In this document: positions 6,186-13,530 of the stretch, piece by piece | How positions within the stretch are numbered: the first letter of the stretch is position 1 | Layout of the letters: each line of letters begins with the position of its first letter | Source: a virus | DNA length: 22,550 nt | Direction: 5' to 3' (one strand) | IMG/VR virus record: IMGVR_UViG_3300022854_000013 | Coordinates: 1-22,550 of that record | The notes under the pieces: generated by a model | Databases searched by the model: none | Seen by the model: the letters and a program-made list of their open reading frames with translations, nothing else | What the model was told of the DNA's origin: nothing | Program-made: the position numbers and the translations under genes

Positions 6186-6821
6186 GTTTTAAATGAAGCA
6201 GCAGCGAGACTTGGAGTCTCCCTTCGTCAGACAGAGGATCAGTTAACAAGAGACATGCTTACTGCCACTGCGGGCTTCATTAACTGCACGGCTGGCGTCG
6301 GTGGAGATAATCCGACAGAGATAACTTTACCAGATATTCAAGATGTAAATCGTGCATTGCTTGGTGACGATGCTTATACCATTATGGACAATATTGAGGG
6401 TTCAAATAAGTTCGGATCCGCGCCTATTCGTGATGCATATTTTGCTATGTGTCATACAGATTTGAGTAAAGGCTTGGAATCTGTTGCTGGATTCATTCAA
6501 AAGAATCAATATCCAGCTCCAATGAAAGCTTTAAGATCTGAGTGGGGCGCAGCTGGCAATACTAGATTCTTGCTCTCTTCGGTTGGTTCTATAACGCCGA
6601 ATGCTTCTCTACTCGATAAGGATGTTTATAACATTATAGTTGCAGGCATGGAAGCATACGCTGTAATTGAACAAGATGGCCATTCTGCTCACTTTCTTTA
6701 CAGACCGGCAATTTTTTCGGATCCACTTGCACAGAATATTTCAGTTGGTTATAAATTTGCAGCTGTACCTAAACTCTTGAATGACCTTTGGGTTCTCAAT
6801 TTACGCTGTACATTGGCATAA
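6186..6821 (+). CDS. major capsid protein, exon 2 (N4-gp56 family)
   Basis: Exon 2 supplies residues 105-315 of the major capsid protein. It opens VLNEAAARLG and LTRDMLTATAGFINC, the core N4-gp56 pattern, and later contains PIRDAYFAMCHTDL, SEWGAAGNTRFLLSS and LAQNISVGYKFAAVP, typical of the family's C-terminal half. An ATG immediately upstream (6183) makes the exon look like a separate gene, but no ribosome binding site precedes it and the protein lacks the N-terminal third. Joining GTT at 6186 to CCT at 5401 keeps the frame and restores the family's sequence. The next gene starts 13 bases after the stop, so capsid and the following virion gene are probably on one mRNA. Confidence 0.88.
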   Translation, partial: VLNEAAARLGVSLRQTEDQLTRDMLTATAGFINCTAGVGGDNPTEITLPDIQDVNRALLGDDAYTIMDNIEGSNKFGSAPIRDAYFAMCHTDLSKGLESVAGFIQKNQYPAPMKALRSEWGAAGNTRFLLSSVGSITPNASLLDKDVYNIIVAGMEAYAVIEQDGHSAHFLYRPAIFSDPLAQNISVGYKFAAVPKLLNDLWVLNLRCTLA

Positions 6822-6834
6822 GGAAGGATGAATA

Positions 6835-7881
6835 ATGAGTAACACAATAATTGAATCAGGAAGCTTCACTTCTAAAGGTGCAATAACTAGCGTGGCTTTG
6901 AGATCTGACTTGGATTGGATGTGGACATATAATTACACTAAAATTGCCGCTAATGCACGTAGTACTGGCTACCAGTTTTACTGGCAGCGCGGTATGGCAG
7001 ATGCTGCAGGTATAGAGTATAAGACTGCGGCAGCAGATGCCTCTATAAACATGTCTGTAATTACCACAGCTGGTTTCACATTACTTGATACAAGTGACAA
7101 GGAATTGCCAGCTAGGGTTGCTTTAGAAGCAATTACTAATGCTAATCCTCCTGCAGTTACATCAGCAGCAAGTTTGCCAGCATTAGGGAGCATTGTGAGG
7201 TTTAGTTCTTTGACTGGCCAAACACAGCTTGGCGGAATTGATTTTACAGTTACGGCATCGGGTGGTGGAGCCTTTTCTATTGGTAACATTAGCATGCTTA
7301 ACACTACTGCTACAACTCCAGGGTATTGGAGAACTATCCCTTTTGATTCATCATTTTATCCAAGACGCAGAGCTATAACCTTTGTTTCATCATCAGCTAC
7401 AGCAGGCAGAGCAAAGATCTACATGTCTGTTACACATACAATCACTGTTGGTGAAAAGGTTAGATTATCATTCCCAGGTGGTTCTGATGTATGGGGCAAC
7501 TATGCACAATTAGATGGACGTCTTTGTACGGTGCTTGCAACAGCTGAAGCTCGTGCTGGTGCTGAGCCTACTAATGCGCTAGGTGACAATAACATTGTAG
7601 TTGATATTGATGTATCAGGATTGGGCAATTGGAATGTATTTGGTGGTGCTACAGCAGCAGCTTATCCACTTTCCACACGTGTTCCATTTACTCATGCTCA
7701 AGTAATTCCTGTTGGTGAAGACCTTGGAATTGCTAATGCTAGTGGACTATCTGGTCTCGCTGATGCAACAATTGATAAAGATTACATTGGAATGCAGCTT
7801 GGAGCAGGGGCTGATGGTCCTGCCGGAGCAGAAAACGATGTAATTTACTGGACAGCAGGTAAATCATTTAGAGTAAGATAA
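6835..7881 (+). CDS. virion structural protein downstream of capsid
   Basis: A 348-aa, largely beta-stranded protein with much Ala, Gly, Thr and Ser and no membrane segment. AAGGAAGG precedes its ATG and it follows the capsid gene by 13 bases, so it is likely made at a similar level. It starts MSNTIIESGSFTSKGAITSV and has a central run of short strand-turn units (about residues 110-260). Composition and position suit a decoration, spike or minor capsid protein. I do not recognise a named family, and similarity to fibre proteins is too general to be used. After the stop comes a strong hairpin (7896-7920). Confidence 0.7.
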   Translation: MSNTIIESGSFTSKGAITSVALRSDLDWMWTYNYTKIAANARSTGYQFYWQRGMADAAGIEYKTAAADASINMSVITTAGFTLLDTSDKELPARVALEAITNANPPAVTSAASLPALGSIVRFSSLTGQTQLGGIDFTVTASGGGAFSIGNISMLNTTATTPGYWRTIPFDSSFYPRRRAITFVSSSATAGRAKIYMSVTHTITVGEKVRLSFPGGSDVWGNYAQLDGRLCTVLATAEARAGAEPTNALGDNNIVVDIDVSGLGNWNVFGGATAAAYPLSTRVPFTHAQVIPVGEDLGIANASGLSGLADATIDKDYIGMQLGAGADGPAGAENDVIYWTAGKSFRVR

Positions 7882-7895
7882 GTAGCAATTAAACA

Positions 7896-7920
7896 TGGTC
7901 GGCCCAAGTCGGGCCGACCA
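7896..7920. terminator. perfect 10-bp hairpin after virion gene, no U-tract
   Basis: TGGTCGGCCC (7896-7905) and GGGCCGACCA (7911-7920) are perfectly complementary with a 5-base loop. The G/C-rich stem resembles a terminator, but the following bases are GCAATAAAG, so a classical intrinsic terminator is not supported. It may mark an mRNA end or processing site between the capsid transcript and the tail genes. Confidence 0.5.
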
Positions 7921-7938
7921 GCAATAAAGAAAGTTACA

Positions 7939-8340
7939 ATGGCAGAAAAAACTCCAACAATAAAAGATTCTTCTTCACAAGTAAAAAAAAGTTTGCGCTA
8001 TATGCGTGATAAAGATAGAGAACTGGTTCGCGGCATCTTCAGATTCCATGAAGTATCTGGCGGAGAACTTAGTTTTAGATATAAAGCTTACAAAGAAGAT
8101 CCATTGGAAAAACATACATTTTTAGATGGTGAAACTTATACTATTCCCCTCGGAATCGCTCGACACTTAAATAATAACTGTTGTTATCCAATACATAGAT
8201 ACACACAAGATGAAAACGGTAAAGTATCTGCTAAGATTGGCCAAAAGGTACAAAGATGTACTTTTCAAAGCTTAGAGTTTGTAGACATTGAAGGACTTGA
8301 ACCTGTTCCTGATATCGTAACCGTTGAAAAGGTTATCTAA
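7939..8340 (+). CDS. phage head-tail region protein, unknown function
   Basis: A 133-aa soluble protein. The first 25 residues are polar and basic (SSSQVKKSLRYMRDKDRELVRG). They are followed by a beta-rich domain with GGELSFRYKAY, GETYTIPLGIARHLNN and CCYPIHRY, ending in acidic strands. The pattern 'G..y.iP.giA.hLN' occurs in small conserved proteins coded near capsid genes of podoviruses that I have seen but cannot name. There is little Shine-Dalgarno before the ATG. It sits between the capsid module and the tail module, so a head-completion or connector role is possible. Confidence 0.65.
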   Translation: MAEKTPTIKDSSSQVKKSLRYMRDKDRELVRGIFRFHEVSGGELSFRYKAYKEDPLEKHTFLDGETYTIPLGIARHLNNNCCYPIHRYTQDENGKVSAKIGQKVQRCTFQSLEFVDIEGLEPVPDIVTVEKVI

Positions 8341-8390
8341 TGGCAATTCTGGCTGTTGAGTCACAAACAATCAGCACAGGATTAAAATAG
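8340..8390 (+). CDS. possible 16-aa overlapping micro-ORF
   Basis: ATG at 8340 overlaps the stop of the preceding gene (TAATG), a common arrangement for coupled translation, and AAAAGG lies eight bases upstream. It codes for MAILAVESQTISTGLK and then TAG. At 16 codons this may be chance. It could be a leftover of a once longer gene, since the 64 bases that follow carry no other gene before the next start at 8455. Confidence 0.2.
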   Translation: MAILAVESQTISTGLK

Positions 8391-8454
8391 TAGAATTGAT
8401 TTGTGAGTGTTGATAGTATTTAACAAAGTGTAGATTAAATAGGGAGAATTCATA

Positions 8455-9471
8455 ATGGCGGAAACAACTTTAAGCGAGATTCGCAAAAAAGTACGTAGGC
8501 TAACGCGTAATTTATCTGAATCTCAATTATCGACTGACCAAATAGATAACTACATTAACACATTTGTCCTTTATGATTTCCCCGAACACTTACGTTTATT
8601 TAATCTAAAAGAAACATTTTCCTTTTATACAACACCTTATGTTGACGTATATGAAACATCTACAAATGCTGCAAGTCCTTTGTTCGACTTTAAAAACAAA
8701 TATCTAACTGTACATGAGCCAGTTTATATTGCTGGTCGTCGTGCACGTTTTTTCCAAGATAGAAATCAGTTCTTTAGCTTATATCCATCAGTTAGCAGCA
8801 TCAAAAGTATCGGTTCAACTGGTAATGGCGTCTTACTGACATTTACTGGATTTGTTGGATCTATTTCTGGCAACAGCAATACTTTATTACGAAATAATGT
8901 GCTATTTGATTCCATTGATGCTGCTGGCAATGGAATGCCTCTAGTTGATTACCCAATAAGTGCCACCATAGGTAACTTATATGTCCCCGGAGGAGCTCCA
9001 ACAGATACTGTAGCTCAAGATGCAGCAAACTATATTAACTATACAACAGGGCAATTTGTTATTACTTTCACAGCAGCTCCTGGTAGTGGTGAGGCAATTA
9101 ACAGCCAAACAGTTATAGTGCCACCATCATTGCCAACTTCAATGTTATATTTTGATGGCAAATTTACATTGCGCCCAGTTCCAGATCATTCCTATAAAGT
9201 AAATGTGGAAGTCTTTGTTCGTCCTACTGAGCTATTAGCAGATGACCAGGATCTTAAACTACAGGAATGGTGGCAGTTTATAGCTTATGGTGCAGCACGT
9301 AAGGTTTTCCAAGATAGAATGGATATGGAAAGTCTGGGCATTATTGAAACAGAATATAAGAAACAAGAAAATCTAATATTAAGAAGAACGATTGTTCAGC
9401 AAACTGACCAAAGAGTTACTACTATCTTTGTTGATAGAAGCGGAACGGGACATTGGGATTCTAGTTATTGA
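8455..9471 (+). CDS. putative head-tail adaptor / tail tubular protein
   Basis: A 338-aa protein starting after GGGAG. The N-terminal 45 residues are helical with the pattern LSEIRKKVRRLTRNLSESQL and IDNYINTFVLYDFPEHLRL, which resembles the start of adaptor proteins that attach to the portal ring in podoviruses (P22 gp4, T7 gp11 functional class). A long beta-rich insertion follows (about 110-230), and the C-terminal third returns to helices (DLKLQEWWQFIAYGAARKVFQ; IIETEYKKQENLILRR). Helical ends enclosing a beta domain, together with position between head and tail genes, support the assignment. Direct sequence similarity to either prototype cannot be shown here. Confidence 0.55.
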   Translation: MAETTLSEIRKKVRRLTRNLSESQLSTDQIDNYINTFVLYDFPEHLRLFNLKETFSFYTTPYVDVYETSTNAASPLFDFKNKYLTVHEPVYIAGRRARFFQDRNQFFSLYPSVSSIKSIGSTGNGVLLTFTGFVGSISGNSNTLLRNNVLFDSIDAAGNGMPLVDYPISATIGNLYVPGGAPTDTVAQDAANYINYTTGQFVITFTAAPGSGEAINSQTVIVPPSLPTSMLYFDGKFTLRPVPDHSYKVNVEVFVRPTELLADDQDLKLQEWWQFIAYGAARKVFQDRMDMESLGIIETEYKKQENLILRRTIVQQTDQRVTTIFVDRSGTGHWDSSY

Positions 9472-9489
9472 AGTTTTTAAGGAGATGTG

Positions 9490-10116
9490 ATGGCCGGACC
9501 TTCGTATACCTATACAAAAGATATTCCACAGGGAGCTCAAAAGCAGAGCGTTACTCAAGCGCCTATACAGAGCAACTTTCAAGCAATTAAAGAGCTAGTA
9601 GAAATAGATCATGAAGCATTTAATTTAGCTAACAACTTTGGAAAACATAAACGTGTTTCTTTGTTAGCTCATGCACCAGCGCCAACATTTGATGCAAATG
9701 ATGCTGGACTATATAATTTTCTAAATCCTACAACTACAAAAAATGAATTATACGTACATAAACAAACGGTTGCTGGAACATCAAACATACCTTTTACAGC
9801 TTCATATCTAAGTAATAATATACCAGCAAATAACGCTGCTGGTTGGACCTATTTGCCATCAGGAATTCTTATGAGATGGACGGGAGTTACTGGTACAGGC
9901 CTTACAACTGTTACGCTTCTTCCTGCTTCAACTCCTGCATTTAGTAATATTTTTATTGTTTTTCCTATAATAAATAGTACTCCTGCTGGAGATGCTAATG
10001 CTGCAGTTAGTTTTGTAGATATAATAAGCAATACACAATTTAGAGTGTATTTTTCTAATAGAACAACAACTGGTGCTGCCGCTGGTGAAGCCAATGTTCT
10101 TATTATAGGAAGGTAG
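9490..10116 (+). CDS. tail fibre-like protein with gp53-type tip domain
   Basis: A 208-aa protein. GTG at 9487 is in frame, but ATG 9490 is five bases after AAGGAG and is preferred. The N-terminal part (residues 1-60; QAPIQSNFQAIKELVEIDH) is helical and may trimerise or attach to the virion. From about residue 115 the segment GWTYLPSGILMRWTG, then VTLLPASTPAFSNIFIVFPI and QFRVYFSNRTTTGAAAGEA, follows the pattern of the C-terminal domain of phage gp53-like tail fibres ('lpnGlimqWG ... FsNRttaG'), a receptor-facing beta sandwich. It is coded within the tail operon ahead of the nozzle candidate, so a short fibre or tail plug is possible. Confidence 0.6.
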   Translation: MAGPSYTYTKDIPQGAQKQSVTQAPIQSNFQAIKELVEIDHEAFNLANNFGKHKRVSLLAHAPAPTFDANDAGLYNFLNPTTTKNELYVHKQTVAGTSNIPFTASYLSNNIPANNAAGWTYLPSGILMRWTGVTGTGLTTVTLLPASTPAFSNIFIVFPIINSTPAGDANAAVSFVDIISNTQFRVYFSNRTTTGAAAGEANVLIIGR

Positions 10117-10118
10117 AA

Positions 10119-12278
10119 ATGGCAATCAATCGCTTTAGAGTTGGTTTTACAGATGAAAGTACCGGCTTGCAAACAAATGTTAAGCCTTGGCTTATTGCTG
10201 ATAATGCGTTTTCAGAGATGCAAAATGCATATATATTTAGAGGACGAGTAAGAAAGCGATTTGGATCCATATTAATGGGCGACTCCCAGTTAAACTCTCG
10301 CTTACGCATGAAATTGGTTCCTGCTGCTCTTGTTATTACAACACCAGAAAACATTGCTGTAGGGCAAGCATTCTCTATTGGTGATGATATATTTACTGTT
10401 ACATCTATTACTGCTCCATATCCAGTAAGTTTATTGACTACATCTGCTGTAACAGCACGATTAACTGCAGCGAATAAGGTAACCTTTTCAGCTATAACAA
10501 CAACAGTTTATTGGTATCCAGCGAAGCCTGTAATGGGTATAACTCAGTTTGAAACAAAGCCAATAAATGATGAACCAACATATGCATTTGATACACGGTT
10601 TGCGTATGAGTTTGATGAAACTATTGGTGGATGGGAAAGACTAGCAACTGGAACGGATACGTGGACAGGCACAGATTCTGACTTTTTTTGGACGTGTAAT
10701 TATAGAGGCGCAACCTCTGACCTTACTCTTTTATGGGCAACAAATTATGTTCCTGCAGACGGAATTAGATATTGGGATCCTGTAGCTACAACATGGACTA
10801 AGCCAACATTAAAGTTTGGAGCTCTTGCAACTGATACTGTTGTTACAGCTCGACTTATTATTTCATTCAGAACCAGGCTGCTTTTGTTAAATACGGTAGA
10901 AAATGTTGCAGGGGTTAATAAAACCTTTGTTAATAGGTGCCGTTATTCAAGTGTTTTTAGTCCTTTGGATGCTAATTCTTGGAGGCAAGATATTCCAGGA
11001 AATGGTAATGCCCTAGATGCTCCGACACAAGAGGCAATTGTCACTGCACAGTTTTTACGCGATCGTTTAATTGTTTATTTTGAAAGGTCTACATGGGAGT
11101 TAGTAGACACAGGCAATAAAGTTTCTCCATTTGTATGGCAAAAAATTAATACAGAGCTTGGAGCTGAATCTACATTCTCGCAAATACCTTTTGATAAAGT
11201 TGTTCTTGGTGTTGGAGATGTAGGAATTCATGCGTGTAATGGTTCAGGTGTAGAAAGAATAGATGGAAAAATCCCGCAGTTAGTTTTCAGAATACATAAT
11301 GAAGATAATGGGCCACGCAGAGTTGGTGGAATTAGAGATTATAATACAGAAATGGTCTATTGGACCTATCCTGATGGAAATGCTGATTCAACAAGTCCAT
11401 ATCCTAACAAGGTTCTAACGTACAACTACAAGAATGACTCATGGAGCATTAACGATGATTCATTTACAGCATTTGGATATTATCAATTAGGTTCTAATAC
11501 GCCAAATATAAAATGGGAAGATGCAAGCATATCTTGGGCAGAGAATGGCAGCTTGTGGAACGATTCAAGTGATAATATTAAAGCTAGAGTTGTTTTAGCT
11601 GGAAATCAGCAAGGGTACATGTTTATCTTACGTCAAAATATCCATAGAAATGCTCCTTCTTTGCAGATTACCACTATTGCAGGAACTACATTGACAGTAA
11701 TTGATCATAATTTAGCAGAAAATGATTATGTTTACCTTGAAAATGTTAATGGTATAACTCTTTCTGAATCTATAGTGCGTGTGTCTGTAGTTATAGATGA
11801 AAATAATTTCACTGTAATTGGAACTTTAACTGGAACTTATACTGGAGGCGGTACATTATCTCGTATAAGCAAAATAAGTATTAAAACAAAGCAATATAAC
11901 TTCTATGTCGAAGAAGACAGAAACGCATATATACAGCGAGTTGATTTTTTAGTAAATACTACCTTGCTTGGCGAGATTTCAGTTGATTACTCTGTTTCAA
12001 CATCAATACTATCTTTAGTAGGCGAAGGAGAGACCACTGGAGCACTACTTGGAACTTCAGTTATTGAGACATTCCCATATGATGAAGATATGGCTCCGTT
12101 AGAGGTAACACAGAAAAGAGTTTGGCACCCAGTTTATTTACAAGCTGAAGGTGAATTTGTTCAGTTACATTTGTATATGAATGCAGATCAACTTAGTAAT
12201 AGATATATTGCTCTTGAAGATTTTCAGCTGCATGCAATGATTTTCTTTGCTCAGCCAACAAGTAACAGGTTGCAGTAA
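10119..12278 (+). CDS. putative tail nozzle / tail stabilisation protein (P22 gp10-, T7 gp12-like class)
   Basis: The 719-aa protein opens RFRVGFTDESTGLQTNVKPW and LIADNAFSEMQNAYIFRGRV, a start common to tail hub proteins that form the distal nozzle of podoviruses ('daf..l.Nayv..grirkR'). Later segments such as LRDRLIVYFERSTWELV (about residue 313), GVGDVGIHACNGSGVERIDG and the Trp/Tyr-rich repeats fit a beta-propeller. A separate strand-rich insertion lies around residues 500-570 (ITTIAGTTLTVIDHNLAEND), possibly an added Ig-like or oligomer domain. AGGAAGG overlaps the end of the preceding gene, and the stop is ten bases before the next start, so these genes form one operon. I am confident that it is a large tail protein, less so of the exact class. 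Confidence 0.65.
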   Translation: MAINRFRVGFTDESTGLQTNVKPWLIADNAFSEMQNAYIFRGRVRKRFGSILMGDSQLNSRLRMKLVPAALVITTPENIAVGQAFSIGDDIFTVTSITAPYPVSLLTTSAVTARLTAANKVTFSAITTTVYWYPAKPVMGITQFETKPINDEPTYAFDTRFAYEFDETIGGWERLATGTDTWTGTDSDFFWTCNYRGATSDLTLLWATNYVPADGIRYWDPVATTWTKPTLKFGALATDTVVTARLIISFRTRLLLLNTVENVAGVNKTFVNRCRYSSVFSPLDANSWRQDIPGNGNALDAPTQEAIVTAQFLRDRLIVYFERSTWELVDTGNKVSPFVWQKINTELGAESTFSQIPFDKVVLGVGDVGIHACNGSGVERIDGKIPQLVFRIHNEDNGPRRVGGIRDYNTEMVYWTYPDGNADSTSPYPNKVLTYNYKNDSWSINDDSFTAFGYYQLGSNTPNIKWEDASISWAENGSLWNDSSDNIKARVVLAGNQQGYMFILRQNIHRNAPSLQITTIAGTTLTVIDHNLAENDYVYLENVNGITLSESIVRVSVVIDENNFTVIGTLTGTYTGGGTLSRISKISIKTKQYNFYVEEDRNAYIQRVDFLVNTTLLGEISVDYSVSTSILSLVGEGETTGALLGTSVIETFPYDEDMAPLEVTQKRVWHPVYLQAEGEFVQLHLYMNADQLSNRYIALEDFQLHAMIFFAQPTSNRLQ

Positions 12279-12288
12279 TGGGGATAAG

Positions 12289-12840
12289 ATGAAGAAATAT
12301 TTACTATTATTTGTAGTATCTTGCTGTTATTCAATGGAAAAAGACGTAGAATCCCCTCGTTTAAAGGTATTAGTTCCTTATAGAATAAGTCGTAGCGCTG
12401 CTCTAGTTGATTTAGTACCCAGTTCTATTTCAGTCTCTTTGTTTGGTGAAGAAGAAGATATTACCCAGCTTGCGCTAACATCTTACTTTCGGCACAACCA
12501 AAGTTCACACAATATAATAATACCTCACTTGAGGAGACATATCAGAGATGCTACTGTTTCACCAAAAGAAGAAGACAGAGCCAAGATAATATTGTTAAAA
12601 AGAATGCTAAATAGCTCTAGCCTTGATCAAAGTGAGCAGGCCTGGAATTACTTGCAAGCCATGATACTATCTTCTACTGCTGATGCTCTTCAACAAACTG
12701 AGGAGTTAGGGAATAAATATAAAAAAGAAAGTGAAAAGAAGCTCAGTAAACGTACTGTTTTTTTAAGCAATGCGGCCATAGGCCTCCTTGGAATAGTGGC
12801 TACTTTGTTTGTACATTTTACTGATAAAGATTGTTCTTAG
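12289..12840 (+). CDS. exported protein with C-terminal membrane anchor (unknown; u-spanin-like layout)
   Basis: 183 aa, starting at ATG 12289 after GGGGATAAG; an upstream in-frame ATG at 12247 lies inside the preceding gene and is less likely. The start MKKYLLLFVVSCCYSMEKD is a very short signal sequence. VVSC at 9-12 fits a lipobox loosely, and cleavage after YS is an alternative. The middle is helical and charged, with a coiled segment at about 130-154 (KYKKESEKKLSKR). Residues 157-177 are a strong transmembrane helix. A lipid-anchored N-terminus with a C-terminal membrane helix is the layout of unimolecular spanins, which join both membranes at lysis. However, the basic residues precede the helix, against the positive-inside rule for that topology, and no holin or endolysin is nearby. 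It may instead be a host-type exported protein carried by the phage. Confidence 0.7.
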   Translation: MKKYLLLFVVSCCYSMEKDVESPRLKVLVPYRISRSAALVDLVPSSISVSLFGEEEDITQLALTSYFRHNQSSHNIIIPHLRRHIRDATVSPKEEDRAKIILLKRMLNSSSLDQSEQAWNYLQAMILSSTADALQQTEELGNKYKKESEKKLSKRTVFLSNAAIGLLGIVATLFVHFTDKDCS

Positions 12841-12855
12841 CTCTTTCACATAAAA

Positions 12856-12883
12856 GGCTGTGAGGAATTAATTCCTCACAGCC
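12856..12883. promoter_or_regulatory. 28-bp perfect palindrome
   Basis: GGCTGTGAGGAATT followed directly by AATTCCTCACAGCC, a perfect 14+14 inverted repeat with no spacer, 16 bases after the stop of the exported protein. It is followed by AAAAAGGAGAG, the ribosome binding site of the next start, not by a T-run. As RNA it would make a long stem and could hide or expose that site. As DNA it could be a protein-binding site. Confidence 0.6.
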
Positions 12884-12900
12884 CAAAAAGGAGAGTAGTA

Positions 12901-12969
12901 ATGAAATCTTTTTTACATTATAGTAACTTTTTTATAAAAGGAACATATAGACATGGCATTGCAAGATAA
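12901..12969 (+). CDS. possible 22-aa leader peptide
   Basis: ATG at 12901 follows AAGGAG with seven bases spacing, one of the better ribosome binding sites of the window, and codes for a basic, aromatic 22-aa peptide (MKSFLHYSNFFIKGTYRHGIAR). The frame ends 17 bases inside the next gene, whose own start at 12953 it overlaps. This looks like a translationally coupled leader, placed right after the 28-bp palindrome. It could be chance, because no homologue can be expected at this length. Confidence 0.35.
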   Translation: MKSFLHYSNFFIKGTYRHGIAR

Positions 12970-13486
12970 CTCTGGATCTTTCGTCCCTACCACAAATATA
13001 TGGGATGCTGGTAGCCTATATGAAGTCGACGTTACAAGCAAAGATTTTAAAGAACTGTTAATTCACTTATATCAAAATATTAACAAGATATCTCTTTCTC
13101 TCAACACTAGAGATGCTGGATATTATACAGAACAAGAGTTTATAAATGGGCAGCTTTTTCCTGGAACAGCTCACGTTGCAGGTGAAGCTGCCCCAGAATT
13201 AAGGCAGGTATTTAGAAAGCTAATAAAGTTTGGCGATCTACCAGATACTGCAACTAAAAGCGTCGCTCATAATATAACTGTAAACGATAATTTAACGTTT
13301 ACGCGTATATATGGTGCTTCATCTAATAAAGTGGCGCACACATATTTACCGTTGCCTTACGCTTCTCCTGTGCTGAATCAGAACATTTCACTTTTAATAG
13401 ATTCTACAAATATAATTATCGCTACAGGAATTAATCGTGCCAGTTTTACCGACACCTGGATTATTGTAGAATTCTTAAAGAGTTAG
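12953..13486 (+). CDS. virion-associated protein of unknown function
   Basis: A 177-aa soluble protein. The N-terminus (MALQDNSGSFVPTTNIWDAGSLYEVDVTS) and the segment DFKELLIHLYQNINKISLSLNTRDAGYY followed by QLFPGTAH suggest a short helix after a strand-rich tag. The second half is a beta domain (VAHNITVNDNLTFTRIYGASS; YLPLPYAS; ISLLIDSTNIIIAT; SFTDTWIIVEFL) like those ending fibre or spike proteins. AAAGGA lies about ten bases upstream of the ATG. It is located between the nozzle and the ejection protein genes, where P22 carries the tail needle and small accessory genes. A tip or accessory structural role is inferred. Confidence 0.65.
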   Translation: MALQDNSGSFVPTTNIWDAGSLYEVDVTSKDFKELLIHLYQNINKISLSLNTRDAGYYTEQEFINGQLFPGTAHVAGEAAPELRQVFRKLIKFGDLPDTATKSVAHNITVNDNLTFTRIYGASSNKVAHTYLPLPYASPVLNQNISLLIDSTNIIIATGINRASFTDTWIIVEFLKS

Positions 13487-13530
13487 AGTTAGGATTAGAC
13501 CGTAGTTACCTAAAAATTAAGGAGATTATT

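Noticed and set aside
6183-6821. Independent gene beginning at ATG 6183
   Set aside because: It has no ribosome binding site and lacks the N-terminal part of the capsid family. The intron fold and the restored junction show it is exon 2.
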